This document shows positions 31,767-38,189 of a stretch of 38,189 bases of DNA, one piece after another. Location of the stretch: NCBI GenBank assembly GCA_934615635.1, contig CAKTTT010000001.1:1-38189 (forward strand), written 5' to 3'. The DNA comes from an uncultured Eubacteriales bacterium (lineage in GTDB: Bacteria; Bacillota; Clostridia; Oscillospirales; Acutalibacteraceae). Below the pieces are notes generated by a model, which saw only the letters and a list, made by a program, of their open reading frames with translations, did no database searches and was not told where the DNA came from. The translations under genes and the position numbers were made by a program. Position 1 is the stretch's first letter; the number at the start of each line of letters is the position of its first letter.

Positions 31767-32615
31767 TTATTTGATCTCGTTCTTGTGGCTGGCGTAATAC
31801 CGGGCCACCACTTCGTCCATCAGCACCACGTCGCATTTGCCCTGAGCCAGCTCCAGCAGCGCCGTCACATTGTCATCCAGCTTGGTGGCCTCCCCGCCGG
31901 CCAGCTTTTCCTTGATTTCGGGATGGGCATCCAGCGCGTCGGAGGCGGTGGATCCCTTCTGCAGAGTCAGCTTCTTGCCCTCCAGATCGTCCTTGGACTG
32001 GATATCCGACCCCTCCATCACCACCAGCACCTGGCGGTTGCCCATATAGGCGGGGGTCATGTTCATGGCCGCCTTACGGTCATCGTTGATGGTCATACCG
32101 TTCCACACAACGTCGATTTTCCGGTCGTTGAGTTCCTTTTCCTTATTTTCCCAGATAATGGGGGTAAGCTCCAGCTCCACGCCCATCTTCTCACAAACGG
32201 CCTTAGCCAGGTCGATATCGAAGCCGGTGATATTGCCGTCCTCATCCCGGAAACCCATGGGCGGCAGGGCCACATCCAGTCCCATCACCAGCTTGCCCTT
32301 GTCCTTGATCTTCTGCAGGGAGTCGTCGGTGGCCTCCTCCGGCTCGTAGGAATCCGGCAGCTTGCTGACGTCCTCGCCGAACCACTTTTCACTGATGGTC
32401 TTGAATTCGCCGCTCTTGTTCATGTCCACCAGGATCTTCCACACCTCGTTGCGCAGAGCCGCATCGTCCTTACGGAAACCGATGCCGTACTCCTCGGAGG
32501 ACAGCTCCCCCTCCAGAACCACATAATTCTTTTTTGCTCCGCCGCAACCGGACAGAACGCCCGCCGCCAGCAGTGCGGCCGCCCCGGCGGCCAGCCATCT
32601 GCGCAGTTTCATCAT
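31767..32615 (-). CDS. Amino-acid ABC transporter substrate-binding lipoprotein
   Basis: Periplasmic-type binding protein of about 282 residues. The N-terminus is a lipoprotein signal: MKLRR, hydrophobic stretch, then LSGCGG, so it is anchored outside the membrane by the lipidated Cys. The mature part begins at an internal order unlike GlnH: the segment resembling the middle lobe (EYGIGFRKDDAALRNEV) comes early in the protein, while the classic N-lobe motif MGFRDEDGNITGFDIDLAKA and KIDVVWNGMTINDDR come later as in the second half of a normal protein, suggesting that the lobes are circularly permuted relative to typical SBP-3 proteins. AGGAGGT precedes the tandem ATGs; a TTG at 32618 is less likely. 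Confidence 0.88.
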   Translation of the reverse strand: MMKLRRWLAAGAAALLAAGVLSGCGGAKKNYVVLEGELSSEEYGIGFRKDDAALRNEVWKILVDMNKSGEFKTISEKWFGEDVSKLPDSYEPEEATDDSLQKIKDKGKLVMGLDVALPPMGFRDEDGNITGFDIDLAKAVCEKMGVELELTPIIWENKEKELNDRKIDVVWNGMTINDDRKAAMNMTPAYMGNRQVLVVMEGSDIQSKDDLEGKKLTLQKGSTASDALDAHPEIKEKLAGGEATKLDDNVTALLELAQGKCDVVLMDEVVARYYASHKNEIK

Positions 32616-32646
32616 CAAAATACCTCCTCCAGCTTTTCCTAAGGCT

Positions 32647-32675
32647 ATATTACACTATCCTGCTAACAAAGTAAA
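32647..32675 (-). promoter_or_regulatory. Promoter of the amino-acid transport operon
   Basis: On the minus strand: TTTACT (32675-32670), 17-base spacer, TAATAT (32652-32647). The leader is only about 25 bases, so there is no room for a T-box or other riboswitch. Confidence 0.65.
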
Positions 32676-32715
32676 GTGTGAAAACCGCCAAAATCCGTCT
32701 TTTTCCCCAGGGGGC

Positions 32716-32729
32716 AAACCGTACGGTTT
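32716..32729. promoter_or_regulatory. 14-bp perfect palindrome upstream of the transport operon
   Basis: AAACCGTACGGTTT lies about 40 bases upstream of the -35 box, a position suited to an activator, and ten bases past the stop of the 110-residue gene on the same strand. It lacks a loop and T run, so it is more like an operator than a terminator. No cognate regulator is in the window. Confidence 0.5.
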
Positions 32730-32738
32730 AGCGATGGT

Positions 32739-33071
32739 TCATCGGTAATAGGTATAATAAGCCACCACAGTGTCCGCCTTCCCACCGTCGGGCGCGGCGC
32801 TTTCGATCACCACGCCGCCCAAGCTCAACAGCTCCCCGCAGCGGGCTCCCTCCTGAGAGCAGCGGAACACCTCCCGGCCGTCGCATATGATGACGATCTT
32901 GCCATCCTTGGTGTTGATCCGTCCCGTTTTCCCCAGGACGGTTTCCACCGGGCTCCCCGTTTCATCCAGCTCCCGCCGGGCGACATAGCGCACCCCCTTG
33001 CCGTCCAGCCGGGCGATGAGCTGGGCGTTGTCCTTATCCTCCCGGCGCTGCCGGCGGTTGAAAATCCCCAT
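32739..33071 (-). CDS. Uncharacterised 110-residue protein
   Basis: Small, beta-rich protein beginning MGIFNRRQRREDKDNAQLIA. Recognisable conserved-looking blocks: RLDGKGVRYVARRELDETG, VLGKTGRINTKDGKIVIICD, EVFRCSQEGARCGELLSLGG and a final VVAYYTYYR. Relatives occur in Clostridia without assigned function. ATG 33071 has GGGAGGGAAG upstream. Its first 38 bases overlap the end of the DUF815 gene in another frame, so the two are probably co-translated. Confidence 0.8.
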   Translation of the reverse strand: MGIFNRRQRREDKDNAQLIARLDGKGVRYVARRELDETGSPVETVLGKTGRINTKDGKIVIICDGREVFRCSQEGARCGELLSLGGVVIESAAPDGGKADTVVAYYTYYR

Positions 33072-34338
33072 GCTTCCCTCCCAATTCCTCGCCGCGGCCC
33101 AGGCGAGCCTGAACGTCGGCGATAAACTGGCGGGCGTACCGGGGGGAGCGGGCGCCCCGCTCCAGCGCCCAACGCTCGGCGGCAGCCAGCAGCCTCTGCC
33201 TGTCCGTCTGGAGTCCCCTGTCCTCGGCGATCTGCTCCACAATCTCCAGGAACCGCTGCTTGTCCGGCATCAAAAAGGTCAGGCTGATGCCGAACCGGTC
33301 GGAGAGGGAAACCGCCTCCTGTACCGTGTCCGCCCGGTGCACCTCGTCCCCCTCCCGGTCGGAGAAAGTCTCCCGCAGCAGATGGCGGCGGTTGGAGGTG
33401 GCGTAAATCATCACGTTGTCCGGCCGGGAGGCCAGCCCCCCCTCCAGCACCGCCTTCAAAGCGGCAAAGCTGTCGTCGTTTTCAGAGAAGGAGAGGTCGT
33501 CGATAAACAGGATGAACTTCATGGGCAGCCCCGCCAGATAACCGGTGAGGTCGGGAAGCTGGCGCAGATATTCCTTGGGCATCTCGATCATGCGCAGGCC
33601 CTTCTCGGCATATTCGTTGAGCAGGGCCTTGACGGTGGAGGACTTGCCCGTGCCCCGGTCGCCGTAAAGCAGCATATTATTCGCCTCAAAGCCGTTGAGA
33701 AAGGCCAGGGTGTTGTCTACGGCGATCCGCCGCTGGTATTCATAGCCCTTGAGATTGGACAGCCGGATGGGGTCGGGATGCTCCACCGGCAGCAGCGCCC
33801 CGTCCCGCCACAGGAAAGCGATGTGCCGCGCAAACCGGCCGCAGCCGTGGCGGGCATGATAGGCCGCCAGCGCTTCCGGCCGACTGTCCCAGGGGAGGTC
33901 CATGGGCGCTGCGGCGGGCTGCGTCCCCCAGGCGGGCAGCACCGCCGCCACATAGGCGTCCAGGCCCGCCGCCACATCCTCCCGGCAAAGGGTGGCCGCC
34001 CGGTAAAGCACCCCCAGATCCCGCAGCGCCGCCTGCTGCAGCAGCGGCGGAACCGGCTTCCCGGAGGACAGGGCCTCCGCATAGGGGTTGTCGTCCGCCA
34101 GCACCTCCTCCGCCATGGCGGAGGGCAGGCTGTCCAGCCGGCCGGCCGCCGCCAGCGTCCGGCATAAAGCGCCGCATCCGCCGCACACGGCGGCCTTATC
34201 CCCGGCGGCCGCCGCCTTTACCAGCGCCGCCACCGCCCCGGTCACCGGCTGCTCCGTCACCCCGCGGTAAACCGACAGGGACAATAATCCGTAATATAGC
34301 GCGTTGATCTCCTGCCTGTGTTCCTGCATGCTGTTCAT
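33034..34338 (-). CDS. DUF815-family AAA+ ATPase
   Basis: Protein of 434 residues. The helical N-terminal half (1-200) is family-typical. The ATPase domain has Walker A LLYGDRGTGKSS (about 223-234) and Walker B FILFIDDLSF (Asp280, Asp281). It ends with sensor-like IYATSNRRHLL and DRFGISLTF and a helical lid. DUF815 proteins are widespread in Firmicutes; their role is unassigned. ATG 34338 is preferred for its GAGGGG five bases upstream; an ATG at 34359 is in frame but its best site is 14 bases away and overlaps the MATE stop. It belongs to a MATE, DUF815, 110-residue gene string. Confidence 0.9.
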   Translation of the reverse strand: MNSMQEHRQEINALYYGLLSLSVYRGVTEQPVTGAVAALVKAAAAGDKAAVCGGCGALCRTLAAAGRLDSLPSAMAEEVLADDNPYAEALSSGKPVPPLLQQAALRDLGVLYRAATLCREDVAAGLDAYVAAVLPAWGTQPAAAPMDLPWDSRPEALAAYHARHGCGRFARHIAFLWRDGALLPVEHPDPIRLSNLKGYEYQRRIAVDNTLAFLNGFEANNMLLYGDRGTGKSSTVKALLNEYAEKGLRMIEMPKEYLRQLPDLTGYLAGLPMKFILFIDDLSFSENDDSFAALKAVLEGGLASRPDNVMIYATSNRRHLLRETFSDREGDEVHRADTVQEAVSLSDRFGISLTFLMPDKQRFLEIVEQIAEDRGLQTDRQRLLAAAERWALERGARSPRYARQFIADVQARLGRGEELGGKHGDFQPPAAPGG

Positions 34339-34370
34339 CGGCCCCTCTTCCTGTGACATATGAAGTTATT

Positions 34371-35705
34371 TTACCTCCCCGCCGTAGGGATGTCAACCGC
34401 CTTCCCCTTCGCCTCCCGCAGCAGGATCCAGCAGGCCGCCAGCGCCGAGAGGGTTTCGGCCACGGGAACGGACAGCCATACCCCCTTGAGCCCCAGCCAG
34501 GAGGAAAACAGCAGCACCGCGGGAACCACCGTCGCAAAGCCCCGGAGCATGGAGAGCGCGAAACCCGTCCGCGGCCGTCCCGCCGCGCTGCAATAGGAGG
34601 CCACCGTCATAGTGACGCCCGCCCCGACAAAACCGGCGAAATAGAGCCGCAGCCCCTGGGAGGCCATCTCCCCCAGAAGGGGATCGCCGTCCCGGTTGAA
34701 GAGGGCCGCCAGGGAGGGCGCCCAGAGAAGCGCCGCCGCGTACAGCAGGCCGGCTGTCGCCAGGGACAACAGCAGGGCGAACCGCCCTATCCGCCGCGCC
34801 TCCTTTTTTCGGCCCCGGCCGGCTTCGGCGCTGACCAGGGGCTGCATCCCCTGGGAGAGTCCGTTCAACAGCGCCAGCGCCACCAGGGCCAGATTGGCCA
34901 CGATGCCATAGGCCGCCACGCCCCGGTTGCCCTCCAGCCGCAGCAGAATCGTATTCATCAGCACCAGCACCACGCCGGAGGAGACCTCTGTGACAAAGGC
35001 GGCGGTCCCCGGTCCGCACAGCGCGGGCAGCCGTCCCACCGGGATGTCCCGCCGGAGATGGAAGCCGTTCCGTTTTTTCATTATCCAGGCGGACAGTACC
35101 GCCAGGCTGATCACCGGCGCCAGTCCGGTGGCAAGGGCTGCGCCGAACATCCCGCCCCCCAGCGGATAGAGAAATAGGTAATCCAGCAGGATGTTGGAAA
35201 AGCTGCCCGCCAGCATTCCCGCCATGGCCAGCCGCCGTCCGCCGTCGTTGCGGGCAAAGGCCAGCAGGATATTGTTGAGCAGGAAGCAGGGGGCAAAGCA
35301 GAAAATGGTGCGCAGGTAAACGGCGGTCATCTCCAAGGTGTCGCCGTCCGCCCCCATCCAAAGCCCCATCGGCTCCGCCAGAAGGATCCCCGCCAATACG
35401 AACAGCGCCCCCGCGCCCCCGCCCAGCATCAGGGATCCGGTAAAGGCCCGGTCCGCTTCCTCCGCCGCGCCGCCCGCCTGCAGCACGGCGTAACGGGTGG
35501 CCCCGCCGATGCCGAGCATAAGCCCGACGCCGTTGAGCAGGCTGTACAGCGGGATCGCCAGGTTGAGGGCGGCCAGACCGTCCGCCCCCAGCCGGTTGGA
35601 CACAAAAAAGGTATCCGCCAGAAGATAGCAGGACAGCCCCAGCATCCCCAGGGTGTGCTGGGCCAGTACACGCAGGACGGCCGTAAAGGAGACTGCCGTT
35701 TTCAT
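34371..35705 (-). CDS. MATE-family efflux transporter
   Basis: Membrane transporter of 444 residues with about twelve membrane segments, in the MATE/DinF group that exports cationic drugs or metabolites by Na+ or H+ antiport. The first helices read LGMLGLSCYLLADTFFVSNR and LGADGLAALNLAIPLYSLLN, characteristic of the family; LNGLSQGMQPLVSAEAGRGR begins the second bundle. ATG 35705 (GGGGGA five bases upstream) gives the normal N-terminus. An in-frame ATG at 35771 with a stronger GGAGGTG would add 22 residues (see leader). It is divergent from a chloramphenicol acetyltransferase gene. Confidence 0.92.
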   Translation of the reverse strand: MKTAVSFTAVLRVLAQHTLGMLGLSCYLLADTFFVSNRLGADGLAALNLAIPLYSLLNGVGLMLGIGGATRYAVLQAGGAAEEADRAFTGSLMLGGGAGALFVLAGILLAEPMGLWMGADGDTLEMTAVYLRTIFCFAPCFLLNNILLAFARNDGGRRLAMAGMLAGSFSNILLDYLFLYPLGGGMFGAALATGLAPVISLAVLSAWIMKKRNGFHLRRDIPVGRLPALCGPGTAAFVTEVSSGVVLVLMNTILLRLEGNRGVAAYGIVANLALVALALLNGLSQGMQPLVSAEAGRGRKKEARRIGRFALLLSLATAGLLYAAALLWAPSLAALFNRDGDPLLGEMASQGLRLYFAGFVGAGVTMTVASYCSAAGRPRTGFALSMLRGFATVVPAVLLFSSWLGLKGVWLSVPVAETLSALAACWILLREAKGKAVDIPTAGR

Positions 35706-35753
35706 GATATCCCCCGTTTCAATCGGTTTTCCGTGTGCAACTCTGGGACAAAT

Positions 35754-35837
35754 AAAAAACGCCCGGGCCATCACACCTCCCATGGCCTACGGGTGTGAAG
35801 CCGGACGCTGACTCCGCATTACCCGGCGGCAATGCGG
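35754..35837 (-). promoter_or_regulatory. Structured leader with competing hairpins (attenuator or riboswitch candidate)
   Basis: In the MATE transcript, CGTCCGG (35807-35801) pairs with CCGGGCG (35766-35760) and, inside it, TCACACC (35798-35792) pairs with GGTGTGA (35777-35771); six T follow (35759-35754), so this is an intrinsic terminator before the gene. GGCCAT (35787-35782) can instead pair with ATGGCC (35771-35766), breaking both arms. An upstream hairpin CCGCATT/AATGCGG lies at 35837-35814. I do not recognise a known riboswitch core. The inner arm also covers a good ribosome binding site, so translational control is possible. Confidence 0.6.
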
Positions 35838-35861
35838 CTGACGTTTATGCGGTTTTGAATA

Positions 35862-35890
35862 AAAATAACACGGGCGGGCGGCTTTGTCAA
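35862..35890 (-). promoter_or_regulatory. Promoter of the MATE transcript
   Basis: On the minus strand: TTGACA (35890-35885), exact 17-base spacer, TATTTT (35867-35862). The start of transcription near 35855 gives a leader of about 150 bases. Confidence 0.8.
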
Positions 35891-35940
35891 GCCCCATCGG
35901 CGGCCCTTCTTCGCCCCCGACGGGAAAAGGCGTCTCCATC

Positions 35941-35969
35941 TTGTGCGGGCGGTGGCCCTGTGATAAAAT
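35941..35969 (+). promoter_or_regulatory. Promoter of the chloramphenicol acetyltransferase gene
   Basis: TTGTGC (35941-35946), exact 17-base spacer, TAAAAT (35964-35969). The leader is about 30 bases, with no room for the stalling-type leader peptide of inducible cat genes, so expression should be constitutive. Its -35 box is about 50 bases from that of the MATE promoter. Confidence 0.78.
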
Positions 35970-36007
35970 GGCGGAAACCATTATAACCGGAAAGGAAGCG
36001 GCGCACC

Positions 36008-36637
36008 ATGCATTTCAGCCTCATCGATCGGACCGCCTGGGACAGGGAGGAATACTTTCAGCACTATTTTTCCACGGTTCCCTGCACATACAGCATGACC
36101 GTAACGCTGGACATCACCGGCATAAGGGCCGCCGGCCGGAAGCTGTACCCCGCCCTGCTGTATGCCCTGACCAAGCTGGTGAACAGGCACGATGAATTCC
36201 GCACCGCCTTCAACCGCAGCGGAGAGCTGGGGATTTATGGCGACATAATCCCCTGCTACACGGTGTTCCACAAGGATTCGGAAACCTTCTCCAATATCTG
36301 GACACCCTTTTCGGAGGATTACGCGGTTTTTTGCCGGTCGTATGAGCAGGATCTGGCGCGATACGGCCATATCCACAGCATGATGGCCAAGCCCGACATG
36401 CCCGAAAACGTCTTCTTCGTCTCCATGGTTCCCTGGGAGAGCTTCGACGGCTTCCATCTGAACCTGCAAAAGGGGTTTGAGTCTCTTCTGCCCATTTTTA
36501 CCTTCGGCCGGTTTTATCAGAAGGAGGGCCGCTGGCTGATCCCGCTGTCGGTGCAGGTGCATCACGCGGTATGCGACGGTTTTCATACCTGCCGCTTCGT
36601 TTCGGAGCTGCGGGAGCTTCTGGCCGCCGGTATCTGA
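36008..36637 (+). CDS. cat: Chloramphenicol O-acetyltransferase (type A)
   Basis: Trimeric acetyl-CoA-dependent enzyme of 209 residues in the classic CAT family. The active-site motif HHAVCDGFH is at 185-193, with catalytic His186 and Asp190. KLYPALLYALTKLVNRHDEF, FRTAFNRSGELGIYG, IPCYTVFHKDSETFSNIW and VPWESFDGFHLNL match family blocks closely. GGAAAGGAAGCG lies upstream of the ATG. It would inactivate chloramphenicol by 3-O-acetylation. The gene has host-like composition and no flanking mobile element, suggesting a resident homologue rather than a recent import; activity is inferred from intact residues. Confidence 0.92.
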   Translation: MHFSLIDRTAWDREEYFQHYFSTVPCTYSMTVTLDITGIRAAGRKLYPALLYALTKLVNRHDEFRTAFNRSGELGIYGDIIPCYTVFHKDSETFSNIWTPFSEDYAVFCRSYEQDLARYGHIHSMMAKPDMPENVFFVSMVPWESFDGFHLNLQKGFESLLPIFTFGRFYQKEGRWLIPLSVQVHHAVCDGFHTCRFVSELRELLAAGI

Positions 36638-36855
36638 CCGCCCTTTTCGCCGGCGATCCCTCAAAAGAAAAAACGTGCCCGGTCAGGCCGGCGGATAAAC
36701 ACCTGCTTTCCGCAAAGTTCCGCTCCAAAGCCTTATCGGCGGGAAACCGCAGCCGGCGGCCCCGACCCTTGCAGGCTGAACCGGCGATCCGCCTTCTCGA
36801 GTCCCGTCGCCCGTCCCCATGGCGCGATTCTTGAGAACACGCCGCCTGTTCCCCT
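36638..36855. other. Gap between convergent cat and ABC-F genes
   Basis: About 220 bases with no gene, tRNA or clear terminator. A few GC-rich inverted repeats are too imperfect to call. Confidence 0.4.
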
Positions 36856-38189
36856 TTACAGGGGAGTCTCCTCCTCCATGGCCTCCGCCTCTAGTTGGAG
36901 CTCCTCCCACAGCGCCATCTGCTCCTCCAGCCGCCGGTTCTGTTCTTCCAGCTCGGCGGTCAGCTCCAGCACCCGGGTATAGTCCGCCGCCACGGCCTCG
37001 TCCTCTAATTGCCGGTGGAGGGAAGCCACCGCTTCCTCCGCGGCGGCCACCGCCTCCTCCGTGCGCCGGATCCGGCCCTGCAGCCGCCGCCGCACAGATT
37101 CCTGCTCCTTGCGTTTTTTATAAGCGTTCTCCTTCGGCGGCGCCTGCTCCGTCTTGGTCCGCTCCGCCTCCTGGAACCGCTCCAGATATTGGTCGTAGCC
37201 CCCCTCGAAGGACTGGCAGCCCTCATTGGTCAGCCGCAGCACCCTGGTGGCCAGGCGATTGATGAAATACCGGTCGTGGGACACGATGAAGATGGTGCCG
37301 TCATATCCCGCCAGCGCCTCCTCCAGCGCCTCCCGGGAGCCGATGTCCAAATGGTTGGTGGGCTCGTCCAGCAGCAGCAGATTATCCCGGGCCAGCATCA
37401 GCCGCAGCAGCAGCAGGCGCGCCCGCTCTCCCCCGCTGAGGAGGGAAACCGGCTTGAACACGTCGTCCCCGCGGAAGAGGAAGGCCGCCAGCGCGTTGCG
37501 CAGCTCGGTGCCGGAAAGCTGGGGATAGCGGTCGCTGATCTCCCCCATCACCTCCTTGGAGGCATCCAGGTCCGATTGGATTTGATCGTAATACCCGATG
37601 CTCACCTTGGCCCCCAGCCGCACATAGCCCTTCTGGGGCCGGAGTCGGCCGCAGAGGATCTTCAGCAGGGTGGTTTTGCCGCAGCCGTTGGGCCCCAGCA
37701 GAAACACCCGCTCCCCCCGCCGCACCTGAAAGGCCACATCCTCAAACAGCGGCGGGCCGCCGAAGCCCATGGCCAGATTTTCCACCGTCAGCACCTCGTT
37801 GCCGCTGACGGCCTTGGGGGTGAAATCAAACCGGATGACGGGCGCTTCCCCCTCCGGGACCTCCACCTGCGCCTTCATCCGCTCCAGCATCTTCTCCTTG
37901 CTTTCCGCCGCGCGTATGCTCTTCTCCCGGTTGAACTGCTTGAGCTGGGCGATGCTCTCCTCCACCCGCCGGATCTCCCGGACGGCGGTTTTATAGTGCT
38001 TCTCCTCCACCTCCCGGTCCTTCTCCCGCTTTTCCTTGTGAGCGGAATAGTTCCCGTTGGTGGCGTACAGCCGGCCGTGGGCCAGCTCCAGGGTGCGGTT
38101 GGTCACCCGGTCCAGGAAATAGCGGTCGTGGGAAATGATCACCGCCGCGCCGGGATACCCCCGCAGAAACTCCTCCAGCCACTCCACCG
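36856..38189 (-). CDS. ABC-F ATPase, 5' end beyond the window
   Basis: The last 444 residues of a two-ATPase-domain ABC-F protein, a soluble factor that acts on the ribosome (some protect it from antibiotics, others rescue stalled translation). The visible part starts in the first domain after Walker B (VEWLEEFLRGYPGAAVIISH, DRYFLDRVTN), then the interdomain linker (about 60-130), second Walker A LLGPNGCGKTT, signature SLLSGGERARLLLLRLMLA, Walker B LLLLDEPTNHLDIGSRE and H-loop FIVSHDRYF. A C-terminal coiled coil of about 100 residues follows (RRTEEAVAAAEEAV). The linker is long and basic, but ribosome protection cannot be separated from the YdiF/Uup-type housekeeping role without the whole protein. 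Confidence 0.93.
   Translation of the reverse strand, partial: VEWLEEFLRGYPGAAVIISHDRYFLDRVTNRTLELAHGRLYATNGNYSAHKEKREKDREVEEKHYKTAVREIRRVEESIAQLKQFNREKSIRAAESKEKMLERMKAQVEVPEGEAPVIRFDFTPKAVSGNEVLTVENLAMGFGGPPLFEDVAFQVRRGERVFLLGPNGCGKTTLLKILCGRLRPQKGYVRLGAKVSIGYYDQIQSDLDASKEVMGEISDRYPQLSGTELRNALAAFLFRGDDVFKPVSLLSGGERARLLLLRLMLARDNLLLLDEPTNHLDIGSREALEEALAGYDGTIFIVSHDRYFINRLATRVLRLTNEGCQSFEGGYDQYLERFQEAERTKTEQAPPKENAYKKRKEQESVRRRLQGRIRRTEEAVAAAEEAVASLHRQLEDEAVAADYTRVLELTAELEEQNRRLEEQMALWEELQLEAEAMEEETPL

Overview
The window reads as a chromosome segment of a GC-rich, gut-type Clostridia (Firmicutes, most like the Oscillospirales). The basis is strong AGGAGG-type ribosome binding sites, TTGACA/TATAAT-like promoters, and the gene families present: HemW, DUF815 ATPase, YpsA/DUF1273, a Clostridia-type FtsX-family permease with a long coiled coil, and MATE and ABC-F proteins. 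Base composition was judged by eye. No complete rRNA, tRNA or CRISPR array is visible.

Left end (1-1500): the end of an integrated element. A tyrosine integrase is followed by a perfect tandem 11-bp repeat (probable arm sites), then a fragment like the 3' end of a tRNA with CCA, then an intrinsic terminator, consistent with an att junction at about 1430. Next is an AT-rich island (1500-3400) with a remnant of a phage-head/toxin-like protein and two tandem paralogous small proteins that look like immunity partners. At 3384-4742 an XRE regulator precedes an uncharacterised HExxH protein, with direct repeats across the promoter between them; the arrangement recalls ImmR/ImmA switches but the protease is not an obvious ImmA.

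Middle (5450-20760): a divergent sugar locus (GH42 beta-galactosidase and TIM-barrel isomerase/epimerase on the minus strand, PfkB kinase on the plus strand); a YhhN-type membrane protein; an ABC exporter (ATPase plus 1124-residue permease); YpsA diverging from a small ribbon-helix-helix protein; an Mrp/Nbp35 Fe-S carrier; two paralogous polyprenyl-phosphate sugar-phosphate transferases in divergent orientation; and a two-gene membrane-protein operon whose first gene carries a one-base frameshift at a C5 run.

Right (20769-38189): nearly all genes are on the minus strand. They are two tandem, very large alpha/beta hydrolases with no signal peptide; a 46-residue ORF and a helical-bundle protein; a hexapeptide acetyltransferase and HemW; a polar amino-acid ABC transporter operon running into leuB; and a MATE transporter, DUF815 ATPase and 110-residue protein. 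The MATE gene has a structured leader with competing hairpins. It is divergent from a chloramphenicol acetyltransferase, and a 5'-truncated ABC-F gene closes the window, so three potential drug-defence functions lie within 4 kb.

Best candidates for something undescribed: the XRE/HExxH pair with its repeat operator, the toxin-like/immunity-like island beside the integration junction, the tandem giant hydrolases, and the MATE leader.
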